Part shown: piece after piece, positions 33,386 to 44,259 of the stretch | How the letters are laid out: every line of letters begins with the position of its first letter | Numbering within the stretch: the first letter of the stretch is position 1 | Assembly: GCA_010015655.1 (NCBI GenBank) | Contig: ML976756.1 | Location: 152,246-216,245 of the forward strand | Length of the DNA stretch: 64,000 nucleotides | Direction: 5' to 3' | Source of the DNA: Bimuria novae-zelandiae CBS 107.79 | Lineage: Eukaryota > Ascomycota > Dothideomycetes > Pleosporales > Didymosphaeriaceae | Position numbers and translations under genes: made by a program | Notes under the pieces: model-generated | The model's database searches: none | Seen by the model: only the letters and a program-made list of their open reading frames with translations | Told to the model about the DNA's origin: nothing

Positions 33386-33805
33386 TGTTATGAGGTGCTC
33401 ACACCTTCGTCCGATCCGGGTTAGGGCGGTAAGGCTAAAGTGGCACTTTATAGATTATTTAGTAGTACAAGTTAATGCGACAACTTAGCGCGTGGCTATA
33501 CAATCTAATCTTGTAATAAACAAGGTAACTATTAGTCTGTATGGAGAACGTACTCGTGCAGAAGATATGTAAGTTGACTACAAGGAGTGTGGCATAGGAG
33601 ACCGTCCTGCATATATACCCTCCTTGTCCTATGAAGCCCCACAGTATCCCATATCCTGTGTCCTGGGACGTCACGTGGCCGAGGTCACGTGGTCCCACGA
33701 CGTCCCATGGCCTTGGCGTCTGGGACGCCTTGGGACATTACGTAATCCCTAGGTGGGGCCCAAATGCCGTCATAAAGCCCGCCATCCTGCCTCTAGGTCG
33801 TAACA
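33386..33805. mobile_element. Solo LTR, 420 bp, little affected by RIP
   Basis: Starts TGTTATGAGG and ends GTCGTAACA, the TGTTA...TAACA ends typical of LTRs, and is flanked by the perfect 5-bp duplication GATAA. It is clearly more GC-rich than the AT-rich DNA on both sides. It contains CACGTG-type and CGTCCC-rich sequence and a TATATA box at about 33613, consistent with LTR promoter elements. No internal region is attached, so it is a recombination product of a full element. It interrupts the gypsy reverse transcriptase relic. Confidence 0.8.
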
Positions 33806-33810
33806 GATAA
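33806..33810. repeat. 5-bp target site duplication of solo LTR, right
   Basis: GATAA immediately after TAACA; identical to 33381-33385. Confidence 0.8.
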
Positions 33811-34960
33811 AAAGATTTACTTTAGGTCCACGGTGCGAGGGGAGTTTGTTAGCTTATTCCCTATAGAAAATACGCTATAAGTTTTTAAAAGCTTTAAGTA
33901 GTAGCTTTTATAGGTTTACCTTTAGCTTGCAGGTTAACGCCTTCTATATATTTTTTATTAATATAGAAAATACCTTAGTCCTACTTCCTAGACGTTAATT
34001 ACGCTAATTTAAGGCTATAAAGACTACAGCTAATACTCCTTAGGGCTTTATTAATAGTTTTTTACTTTTTTAGTTATAAATACGAGTGTCTAAACTTCTA
34101 ATTTAAATTAATTTCTTTACTAGGGCTAGTTTAACCCTATTTTATTTTATTTAGGTTAGGTCTAGGATTAGATCGTACGCCTTATTATTAAGTAAAACGT
34201 ATAATTATATTCGTATTATATAGCTATTAATATTTACTTTTAATTAGACTACCTTACGTACGAAGAGTCGCATGCCTTTAATACTAATAATCTCCTATAG
34301 ATAGGGTAGATTCTTACGCTGTAGGTGGACTTTTATTATAAAAAAATTTAATATAAATTTAAAGGTTAGATAACCTAAATTAATTATTATTAATATAAAT
34401 ATAATATTATGAATAAGTAAGTATACTATTACTAGTATTAAGTCTAGCTATAGTCTTTAAAAGTTATTAAAGCTTCCCTTTTACCATTTTCTTACTGTTA
34501 CCTTTTAGCGGCGACTATTACTAGGAGGATTTAGTTTTCTAAATTAATAAAGGCTATATTAAACTCTTAATTACAAAATTCCTTAGTAGTAGGTATAGCG
34601 ACGTAACTTATGCTATCTTTATCGCACGTAAAAGTTTATACTACTTTACGTAGTGTCTTGTATCTCTATAATAAAAATAAGAACTATTCTTTTTTACGGA
34701 TTTCTATTAGCTCGCGCGACTCCCACACGGCTTATTTCTAGGTATTACTAAACCTATTTCTTATAGTTCTACCTACTACTTAGTGCCTTCTATTTTAGCT
34801 TTATTAGCTAAATAATCTTTTAAAGTTAGCTTAAGTGGGTTTTTTATAACGGTATTTAGATTATTCATTATTGCCTATGCTAGCTCATTGCTGCCTACAC
34901 TCATTTACTACTGCCTAGTCTACCTAGCAGTATATATCTTAGCTACTACACACATACAAT

Positions 34961-37535
34961 CAAATCAGTGCTTTCCCGACTTTCGCTTTGCAGCAACAAC
35001 CGCTACATTTTTAATCTATCTTGTCTAGCGTCCCGCTCTTAGTAAAGAACTTTAGTAGCTATAATTATTTTAAAAAATATTTTTTTAACCTTATTAGCTT
35101 TCTTTTGGACCTCTTATAGGTCCTAATTATTACTTATATTTACTATAACTATTTAGTCTCGTACGTTACTATAAAGACTTTAAAAATATTAATTTTTTAG
35201 AATCTTTTAACTATATTCCTTAATATCTATAGCGTAATTATAATAGTTAAAATTAAAGTTACGAAGTCTCTAGTTCCTTTATTATATTATAAGTAAATAG
35301 TTACGCACGATTTCTTAAGCTAAGTAGTTATAAAAGTTATAGTTTAATAACTCTTACAGGTTAGCTTTAGTATATTTTAGATAGTAGTCTAGGTACGCAA
35401 TTCCCACCGTCGGTATACAACTTATTTATTAACTAATAATATATTTAAGTATATTTCTAATGTAGTTCTTATCCTCTAGGAGCTTATATTATATTACTAT
35501 TTTAAAGTAATAATAATCCTATCGTTCGCTATTGAAATAGGCTAAATTAAAGATTTTAGGATAGCGGCTTTTTCTTTAGTTTAAAATAAGGTCTACTATT
35601 AATCTTGCTAGTAGCTCTATCCATTAGTCTAATGTTAACGACTAATTTATATCTCCTATTTTTTAAAAGTATTATTATATTATTAGGCATTCTTAGTGCT
35701 CTCTTACCATTTCTTTAGTTAGTCCTCTTATTTTTTTGTAGTAAATTTAAAAAGTATTTTAAAAGTTAATAAGTGCTTTAATCCTACTTAAGAATTATCA
35801 TATTTTATTCTCGTTAACTTCTAACGCCTAAAGTTTAGTTATAAATAAAGAAACTATTTTTTTTCTCCTTAAATATTACTTCTTTATAAGCTAATAGCTT
35901 ACTATGTATAATTATTTACGCTTAAACACGGACCTTTAGTAAAAGGTCCTATTCTAATTTTTATAACTTCTTTATTTAGTAAAGATAGTCTTGCTAGCGT
36001 TAAGTGTTTATTAAAACTTTTTCTTAATTACTTACTAGGGAGGGTTCTATCTCTTTATAGGTCTAGGCGTCGCCTTTATAGTATTTATCTATATAACTCT
36101 TTTAACTTCGTGTGCTACTTCGTAGATTTAGTTTATAATTATATTTAAAATCTACTTATCCCGTGATAGATAAAAGTAATTAAACTTAATATAAGGAACT
36201 AGGCGCTTAAGGAGCTAAAGGTACTAAAAAAACATTAATAAGTTTAATAAAAGTCTAAAGTTAAGCTTTAGGCATTAAACTTATATATCTAGGATTTGCA
36301 TAACCAAGGGTCAAGGATCTGAGGCAACAACTAGGCGTAGCCTATTACATTATTTAGTTATATTTTTTTTAATTACCTTATATACTTTATGTATTAAGAT
36401 AGACGCTCTCGTATCCTTTAATGTATATTTATATATTTCTTGCCTATATAAAGTCTCCTAGCGCCGGTGGTTAATATAAGACAAAATAATTAATATTATT
36501 AAAGATATAGCAGATTGTGCCTAAATTCAGTATATCTAAGGATTATAATAGGTACGTATTTAGGTTAATATAAAAGGATACGGCATTAAAGCTTACTAAA
36601 ATTTTAGTATTTTTACATCTATCTAGTTACTTATTATTAGCCTTAGTAATTTAAGTTAAAGTAGGAGTTTAAGATAGTTTAATTTTAGGTATTTATAATC
36701 TAGCCCTCTTTATAATTCTTAGGCGTTTTTAAAGAGCAGGGTTATTCTTTAGTCTAAACTTTATTAGGGTAACTATGCTAGGTTTTAGCCTAAACTAATT
36801 TAGGTACTTATTTAGAAAGGTGTAAAAGTAGTTTTATAAACTATAGCGTTATTTATAAGTAAGACACTTAAGGCTACTAGTTATTACTAACTTATTATTC
36901 ATAATTCTAGACTGCTTAGCTCTAATACGTTAACTATTATTTAATTATTTATAATTCTAAGGTTTTCCCGAACTTTTAAATAATACTACTTTATCTATAA
37001 GAGAGGCATCCCTGTCTATAGCCTCGGTAGATTTACTATTATTAGCGAAAGATAAACCTATAGTAGCAAAAGCGCCCTTTTATTTACCCTTAATTAGGTG
37101 GCGTAGGATTATATAGTCTTAAAAGAATTTTATAGTATGCTTTTATAATATAACTATATCCTTGCTTCTATATTACTAGACGGTTGTTACCTATATAGGT
37201 GCGATATAGACAACTGCCTTCATAAAGTCTTCTTTAACTAAGTCTAGCCTTTAAAGCTTTAGGACGCGATTAGTCTTTACTTCTATAATTATATAATTAT
37301 ACTTAGATAGCTATATAGCTTATAATTTAGCTATGCGTATTAGCTTAAGGGCTTTTTAGTATCTTACCCTTGCTCGTTAATATTTATCTTAATAATTAAC
37401 TTTAACTATAATTGTAAAGTTATTAATCTATTATTTTATTATTATTTAAAAATATAATAGTTATTGTGTAGATGCGTAGAGATTATAAATTATAAAAAAG
37501 TAACTACCTTATTAAGGCCAGCTTTTTCTACTTAA
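34961..37535. other. RIP-mutated repeat DNA, mostly unassignable
   Basis: About 2.6 kb of AT-rich DNA with stops in all frames. The segment 36210-36345 is the inverted partner of 32515-32665. GC-richer islets remain at about 34930-35000 and 36295-36345 (GGGTCAAGGATCTGAGGCAA). No protein family was recognised. Confidence 0.4.
36210..36345. repeat. Inverted partner of the segment at 32515-32665
   Basis: See 32515-32665. The two copies differ mainly by transitions, as expected if both were hit by RIP after duplication. Confidence 0.5.
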
Positions 37536-37540
37536 TAGGC

Positions 37541-37782
37541 TGTTGGTATCAAACCTGCGCAACACTGCTACGGCTTTTACCGCTATGCAGTTTGCCTGCG
37601 GCTTGTTGCGCAGTTTGCCTGTGGTTTGTTGCGCTAGTCCTGATCGGGCTAGCAGGGAACAAACCACGCTTGATAAATACCTCTCACAGCAGCCCACCAC
37701 AATAGATCTGCAATTAAGAATCAAATCAATACCACATTATTGCAACAAAGTCTTGATCTAGCAGCCTATTACCGTATTAACA
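37541..37782 (+). repeat. Copia element left LTR (242 bp)
   Basis: Direct copy of 43113-43354. It contains the tandem motif TTTGCCTG(C/T)GG(C/T)TTGTTGCGC and carries the AT-ward base at all of about nine differences from the right LTR. Confidence 0.9.
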
Positions 37783-40700
37783 CTGATTAGTGGTTGCTAC
37801 ACCACAGATCGGCAAGATATACTGTGTACAGGGAATCTCAGCGCACGTTTCAGGCTGAGTATTCTGGCGATAGAAGCGGTTAGCGCATGCCTCCTCCCCT
37901 ACTAAGGCCCAGGATACAGCATTGCTAGTGCGAAGTACAGGTACGACAAGCTCACTGCTATCCTGCATTAGAATTAGCGGCGCCTTGTATCTGAAGGATC
38001 TCTCCGCCTGGATTGTCCCTACCAAGGCTTAGTTCGGAAGGAGATTTGCGTCAACCACGCCAACCTTCGTCAATCACGCTAATCACAGGCCCACATCTAA
38101 AACGCTATTATGAAGTACACCTAAATAAAAGACTATTCGTGGTACCTAGACAAGACAATCTACAAGGACTAGTACACTAATTAAGATTTTAACATCGCCA
38201 ACGCCACCGTTAATACAGACAAACTTAACACTATAGTTATTAACTAGATAATATAGGTGGAAGAAGATAATATATTCGACCTGTTTCTACTACTTAAGTT
38301 TAAGGAGTATTTTAAGAACTTCACCCGCGATCTCTTTAACAGCATTAATAAGCGCATTTAAAAAGCATTTAAAGAGCTCCTTTGCTAGCAAGATATCTAT
38401 ATTAAGCAGGGTAACAGTGATAGTCTCCCTAACTAATTCGCAGAACTCCTTACATTAACTGCCGTCCTAAAATGGCCCGCTAAGCATCTTAAGCTTATAA
38501 GGCTCTGCGAAGGCTTTAAGTGCCACTAAATTGTAGATAATAAAGAATAACAGCGGTAGTAGCGAGCTCCGCTAGGTGGAGGATTATTATTATTATTACA
38601 ACCTGGATTTACGCCTGTGCAGAATAACTCTTATTTGCTTACTAACCTTGCCAAGTTATACACGCCGGAGCAGAAGTATTTAAGTAATAAATACAACATC
38701 CTTAAGACGAAGATTAAGGTGTTTAACGACCTTTGCACTAAGGTTAGGATTAATAAGGATAAGTAGTATAAAATAGCACTCTTTGTTATACTTACTAGCT
38801 AAGCGCTTTAGTATTACTACGATTACATTGCTCCCTAGGCGCTTACGCTTACTTATAATATAATGCTTGACAAGCTACGCACGTACTTTAACACTACATA
38901 AGCTTACTAGATATACCTCTAGGAGTGGCATAGCACTACGCTTAAGAGCGTTATAACTACTAACCTTGAGAAAGACCCTATAGAGTGTCTTGAAATAGTT
39001 ATTAGTAAGATAAACATGCTCTATTAGGCACTATTACAGGACTAGGGTGAGAGCTATAATTAGTATTTACTTGCGTAATAGCTCCTTAGCGTATATCGTG
39101 GTATTAAAGTAACTACTATGGCTTGCTTAAAGCTAGCGACCATATTTAAAGGTGTCGCTGTAGATCTCCGCAACGTAGTTAGCATGTGGTTAAGCTGTTA
39201 TCCTAATAGCCAGTTTCTATCACGAGATGCAGATGAGCAGTATTACACTAATTGCTGCTATATCCGCAATAATCGACAAGCTACAGGATTATTAGATAAT
39301 AATTACTACAGTCGCTGCTATTAAGGTTAAGGCGGATCGCGCGGTAATTAATTTAACAATAACTATTATTTAAACTACTTAGGTAATTACTGTAATAAGA
39401 CATGCTTTATCTGCAAGCAGCCTAAGTGCTAGTTAACTCGACACTTAAAGAAGGAGCGCATGGAGCATCGCCAACGCTATTACTAATACGCTTAAGATGA
39501 TCCTGATGCCCCGAGCTATGGAGTGTTTCTCGCCGGCCATGAAGGCATAGAGCTTGAAGACAGCGACAGTAGCGATAATGATGCTAGTAATAATGACATT
39601 AAAGTATATTTTGCTAACCACGTCTACTTAACTGTATCCTGCGATAAGGTTGATGGCGACGCTATTGTCTCTAGCCTTAATAACGCTGCCGCACTTTATG
39701 CAATTACAGGCGATAATCCTTATATCTTTAGCAAAGTAAATAAAGATGCTTAACTCTTCTTATTTAATTCACGCTACGGCGCAGATATCTTTTAAGGCAT
39801 TATGCCTAACACTAGTGTAGCTAGTGTCTTAACTGTTAGAAAAACACAAGTGAAGGTGCTGTAGCTTATTTAACTATCTATAGTTATTAATAAGTCTACC
39901 GCAGGACGTTGTTAAATCTAATTTAGAGATAATCTAGAGTGTTTCTCCCTTAGCGATGTTAATGTTAGCACGCTATTTAGTACAATTACCTTTATAGTAA
40001 TATTAACTAACACACCATTTCTGCTCTGCTTGAATAATATGGATTATCATGGTATCTTCTTCAACAACGTCGACAATATGCTCGTTTAAGGTGGCAAAGA
40101 ATTCCTAATTGTCCGTAAATGGGGACATCCATGGCTCCTGCTTAATAAACAAGAGACCGTTGTCTACTACTTAACCGAGACTGAGCTACGCCAGCTTCAC
40201 CGACGCTTTGGCCATCCTACTGCTGGACGACTGCACAAGATCCTCAGCAAAGCAGGCTATAAAGATATTAATAAGGACATTATTAATCGCATTAATAAGT
40301 ACTGTTACTAGTGTTAAATCCATAGCAAAGCACCTGGCCGTTTCCGCTTTACTGTTTGTGATAACATGGACTTTAACTTATGCGTTATTGTTAATGTGAT
40401 GTATATTAATTAGAAACCAGTGCTCCACGCAGTTAATGAAGCCATAGCTTTTTAAGCTACTTAATTCATGCTAAACATCTAGGCAAACACTACTTGGGAT
40501 CTCCTTCGCGCTATGTGGATTAACATATACGTTGGTCCTCCTAACGTTATTAAGATAAATGCTAGCAAGAACTTTATTGCTAACGAGTTTGTTAATAACG
40601 CCACATTACTTGTAATTAAGGTTAAGGAAGTCCCGGTGGAGGCACATTATTTAATTAGCAAGGTTGAGCGCTATTATGCTCCCATCCGCCGTGCTTATAG

Positions 40701-43112
40701 GGTAATCTCTGCAGACGTTGGACGCATAACTGCTCCCGAACATATCTTGCAGATGGCTGTCAAGGCTGTCAATAACACCGCAGGTCCTAACGGACTTGTC
40801 CTGACTCTTCTTGTCTTTGGAGCATATCCTCGCCTGTTAAAGAAATTACCACTATTGCCATCTATTACCGCCCGCGGCGCTGTAGTGCGTAAAGCAATGG
40901 CTAAAGTGCGCAAGATTAAGGCAAAGCGCTAAGTTAATAAGGCTCTTGCAACTCGCAATAGTCCTAACGTAACTAATGTCTTACTATTGCCTATCCTAAG
41001 TAGCGTTAAGGTCTGGCGAGAGAACTATAGATAGTCTAGCCCGCATTAGATAATTGCCCTCTACGTTAATAAGTAATCCGTGGTTATTAAAATTAATGAT
41101 AAATAAATTACCTTTTGTATCACCGCAGTGCGCCCGTATCATGCAGACAATACGACTACTATTACCCCTCCCGTAGAGGACGAGGACAACGGTGGCTCTG
41201 GCGATGATTTCACTCCTATCATGGAGGAGCCCGCGCCCAAGCGTAAGCGCGGTAGGCTAAAAGGCTTAAGGAATAAGCTAAAACCTGATAAAGTTATAAC
41301 TGCTATAGTTAACCTTAATTAACGTAAGCGTGATGATCTTGTCCTGGCTAAGAAGCTACGAGTAGTTAGTAAGATTATAACACTAGGGTAACTATTTAAA
41401 GCATTTATAAAGGCAGAAATTAACGCCCTTATAACATAAGGCGTCTTTCGCTTCGAGAAGTACAGTCCCTACTATTATAATAAGGTCCGTATCTTTAAGT
41501 CACGCATTATTAATAAAGTTAAGGGCAAGACTACTAATCGCCCGTACGAAAAGTCCCGTCTTATTATCTAAGGATACGCCGATAACGATAAGAAGCTTGT
41601 CCTAATATAGTCTCTCACTATCCAGCGTGCAAGCCAGCGTGTGATTATCGCTCTAGCACTATCACTGTTGAAGCTGGGCATGTACCTCTGGCTCCGTGAC
41701 ATCACTCAGGCCTATACGCAATCGGATGATCCACTCCAGCGTACTATTGTGGCTAACATACCAGCCTAACTCAAGGAAAGTTATCCAACAAACACAGTTA
41801 TAGTTATTATTAAGCCGCTATACGGCATTGCTGAAGCAGGTGCCTATTAGTAGTTAACGTACAATAAACACCACACCAAGACTCTCTATATAGTAACATC
41901 CACTTATAATCTATACCTACTTATTAGCAAAGCTAGTAGCAAGTGCTTTAGCATTATTAGCATGCAAACTAACAACACGCTTAGCCTGTCTAACAAAGCT
42001 TTTGCAGACCTTAAGGACCAAGAGCTACGTTTTAAGGCTAAGCCTAAGCAGTTTCTCTTACCGGACGCGTAAATCGACTTTAATAGCTATATTATTAAGC
42101 TTAATAATGATAATTGCGCTATTACTTTGCGCTAGAAAAAGCAAGGCAAGAAGCTAGAAATAGCTAATAATAAGTAATTATACATTTAACAGCGCGCTCG
42201 AGGTGCTTACATTGCAATAATCTATTAACCTAAGGCGAGCTTCGACCTCGCCGCCGCAGCCTAAGCAAGTAAGCCTATAAAAGAAGAAATTGCTAGATTA
42301 AATAAGCGCATTATTTAGTAAAAGGAGAATATTACTCGCGGTCTTAACTTTATCCTACTAGACTTAAGCAACTTAAAGCTATACGCCTTTATTAACGCAT
42401 CATTTACTAATAATAAGGACATGTTATTATAGATAGGCTTTATAATCACGCTCGGTAATAAGACTAAAGATAGCAATCGTAACTTTAAGTTTACTAGTAA
42501 TATTATCTACTAGTTATCTATTAAGTGTAAGCGCGTTACTCGCAGCGTCCTTACATCTAAAATCTACGCGATAGCCTATAAAGTTAATATTACAATTGCA
42601 ATTAGCGGTATAATTAACATAATTATGTAGCGACTTAATCTCCTTAATGTCCCTATCGTTGTGTGCACTGACTCACGCTCCTTATATAATTACCTTATTA
42701 AGCTTGGCACTACTAAGGAGAAGCGCTTTATAATTAACATTATAGCTCTACGTAAGGCCTATAAGCGCAATAATCTTATAGATATCCGCTAGATTAATAG
42801 ACGTGACAATCTAGCAGACTTAATAACTAAGGCTAGCTCTAACTTAGCTATAGAGCATCTTATTAACTATAACTAGCTTAAGCTTTGCGTGCAAGGCTGG
42901 GTCAATTACGCTAAAGTTAACACCCTAGAGTACGATTACGATAGCAAGAAGTAGTAAGTCTACAAAAGGAGTAGCAAGATAGGCACTAAGAGGACGCGCA
43001 CTAGCGCTAGTCTAGTTAAAAAACTAGCAACTATTACAGATTGTGTTTTATTACAGATTTAAGCGTTCTGGGCTGAACTGGCCATATGTAGCATAAAAGA
43101 AAAGATAGCCAG
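37783..43112 (+). pseudogene. Copia gag-pol polyprotein pseudogene
   Basis: Reading on through stops shows: a gag-like region (about 38100-39330); a zinc knuckle (CFICKQPKC then TRHLKKERMEH, about 39403-39465); an integrase zinc motif (HRRFGHPTAGRLHKIL, about 40200, then CYYC); integrase core and C-terminal parts (open 40513-40932); a basic stretch PAPKRKRGRLKG (about 41233); reverse transcriptase (RVIIALALSLLKLGMYLWLR then DITQAYTQSDD, about 41638-41730; IIKPLYGIAEAGAY, about 41806); and RNase H (AFINASFTNNKDM, about 42387; VVCTDSRSLYNYL, about 42658). Most stops fit Trp or Gln codons changed by C:G to T:A. It cannot encode a functional polyprotein. Confidence 0.85.
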
Positions 43113-43354
43113 TGTTGGTATCAAACCTGCGCAACACTGCTACGGCTTTCACCGCCATGCAGTTTGCCTGCGGCTTGTTGCGCAGTTTGCCTGTGGTTTG
43201 TTGCGCTAGTCCTGATCGGGCTAGCAGGGAACAAACCACGCTTGATAAATACCTCTCACAGCAGCCCACCACAATAGATCTGCAATCAAGAATCAAATCA
43301 ATACCACATCGTTGCAACGAAGTCTTGATCCAGCAGCCTATTGCCGTATCAACA
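43113..43354 (+). repeat. Copia element right LTR (242 bp)
   Basis: Direct repeat of 37541-37782, followed by target duplication TAGGC at 43355-43359. Retains C or G at the positions where the left LTR has T or A. Confidence 0.9.
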
Positions 43355-43359
43355 TAGGC

Positions 43360-43840
43360 TTAATTTATTATCTTGTAGATCTTAAGCTATCCTTTATAAT
43401 AGTCGCTATTATCCTTATATGCTTTCACACTTGCTATTAATAGATACAATAGTAATATTAGTGCGTTATTTGGGCTTGCTATTATATAGGTGGCGTTTAG
43501 CTAGTAGTTACTTATTAATAGGGGTATCGGCATCGCGGGTTTTTATTTTAATTTATCTAATAGTGCTAGGTTAACAATATTTTAGATTTTTAAAAATTAG
43601 TATCTTATTTTAAGCTAGTTAAGCTATGTCATGTAATTTATATAATTAGCTAGGATTACTATAGGATCTCTAAAAGTTAATAGGGCTATTTTAATTAGCT
43701 TAATTAAGGTAGTAAGACTCTTAATTATTAGATTTAAGAGTATTCTTTATAGATTAAAATAATTATTAATTTTTCTACTATAGGAGATAGCATCCTTTAT
43801 ATAACTATAAGGATATCCCTTACTTTGTTGTGGAATATAT
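43360..43840. other. AT-rich sequence right of the copia element
   Basis: RIP-type AT-rich DNA into which the copia element inserted. No frame or motif recognised. Confidence 0.4.
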
Positions 43841-43940
43841 CTCGTGCAAGGGATGAATGTATCTTGTGCAAGGGAGGAATGTATCTTGTGCAAGGGAGGA
43901 ATGTATCTCGTGCAAGGGAGGAATGTATCTCATGCAAGGG
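43841..43940. repeat. 22-bp minisatellite, about 4.5 copies
   Basis: Units begin at 43841, 43863, 43885, 43907 and 43929 (partial). The shared core is GTGCAAGGGAGGAATGTATC, with single-base variants at the first positions and one GGAT for GGAG. It stays GC-balanced inside AT-rich surroundings. Confidence 0.85.
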
Positions 43941-44034
43941 TACAGGCGCGCCAGCCACCTTGCAAGCGCAAAGGACCATGTAATCGGACACCTCTAGTAA
44001 TTAATATTAATAATAATAGAGCTCTAAGTAATAG

Positions 44035-44251
44035 TGTCTTAGATACTTAACTTATACCTGCTTCCTAATTAAGAAAATTATATACTATTTCTAGCCGTAT
44101 TTTCACTATAGAAGGCTTAAATTAATTATTACAGCATACGTCTAGTATCGTACGGCGTTTCTGCCGTAGCGTCCGTACAGTAATTGCTAACAACCGTAAC
44201 GTAACCGTCGCTAGGTCTCACCGTCCGTAATACGGACCACTGGACGCGCTG
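44035..44251. repeat. Right terminal inverted repeat of the island
   Basis: Ends ...GACCACTGGACGCGCTG, the inverted form of the left end. Contains several CCGTAC, CCGTAAC and TACGG motifs at 44130-44235. Confidence 0.75.
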
Positions 44252-44259
44252 GGGGGCGC
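44252..44259. repeat. 8-bp target site duplication of island, right copy
   Basis: GGGGGCGC, identical to 29099-29106, directly outside the right end of the island. Confidence 0.85.

Larger units (their letters stand above)
32640..34960 (-). pseudogene. Gypsy element protease and reverse transcriptase relic
   Basis: On the minus strand, heavily stopped frames still show the gypsy reverse transcriptase. Near 33290-33360: IPYSPLFNISYKELLVL. Near 33180-33240: KASAATLVLFIKKFSIGLRF. Near 32740-32790: NIKKSKFYIKKPK. Upstream, near 34160-34190, AYDLILDLT recalls the aspartic protease region 'YDLILGLPWL'. The solo LTR at 33386-33805 is inserted in this frame; removing it with one GATAA copy lets the frame continue (GPKVNLFIPLVEKDRQI). 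This copy lies in the opposite orientation to the integrase relic at 29700-30590, so at least two gypsy insertions are involved. No activity is possible. Confidence 0.7.
37541..43354 (+). mobile_element. Full-length Ty1/copia LTR retrotransposon, RIP-inactivated
   Basis: Two direct LTRs of 242 bp (37541-37782 and 43113-43354), both starting TGTTGGTATC and ending ATCAACA or ATTAACA, bound a 5.8-kb element. It is flanked by the perfect 5-bp duplication TAGGC (37536-37540 and 43355-43359). Domain order on the plus strand is gag with CCHC knuckle, integrase, reverse transcriptase, then RNase H, which is copia order (integrase before reverse transcriptase). The LTRs differ at about nine positions, all transitions, with the A/T state always in the left LTR. 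Many in-frame TAG/TAA codons inactivate the coding region. Confidence 0.92.
29107..44251. mobile_element. 15.1-kb hAT-bounded nested transposon island
   Basis: Both ends read CAGCGCGTCCAGTGGTC inward, a perfect 17-bp TIR that fits the hAT consensus CAGNG. A perfect 8-bp duplication GGGGGCGC flanks them. The similarity between the ends continues imperfectly for about 180-215 bp (29107-29285 and 44035-44251), with repeated CCGTAC/TTACGG motifs near the tips. The inside is strongly AT-rich, with RIP-type stops everywhere, and holds gypsy/chromovirus relics, a solo LTR, a copia element and a minisatellite. No hAT transposase was recognised, so the host element was probably non-autonomous or is decayed. 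The nesting order inferred is hAT first, gypsy next, solo LTR and copia last. Confidence 0.8.

Noticed and set aside
33459..33698. 79-codon minus-strand gene in the AT-rich island
   Set aside because: The frame lies inside the solo LTR, where no protein is expected and no domain is seen.
43841..43940. CRISPR-like array
   Set aside because: The repeats are directly tandem without spacers and the genome is eukaryotic.
29107..44251. Starship-type giant cargo transposon
   Set aside because: Length and AT richness invite the idea, but the unit has long terminal inverted repeats and an 8-bp duplication, only LTR-element relics inside, and no tyrosine-recombinase (DUF3435) captain gene near the left edge.
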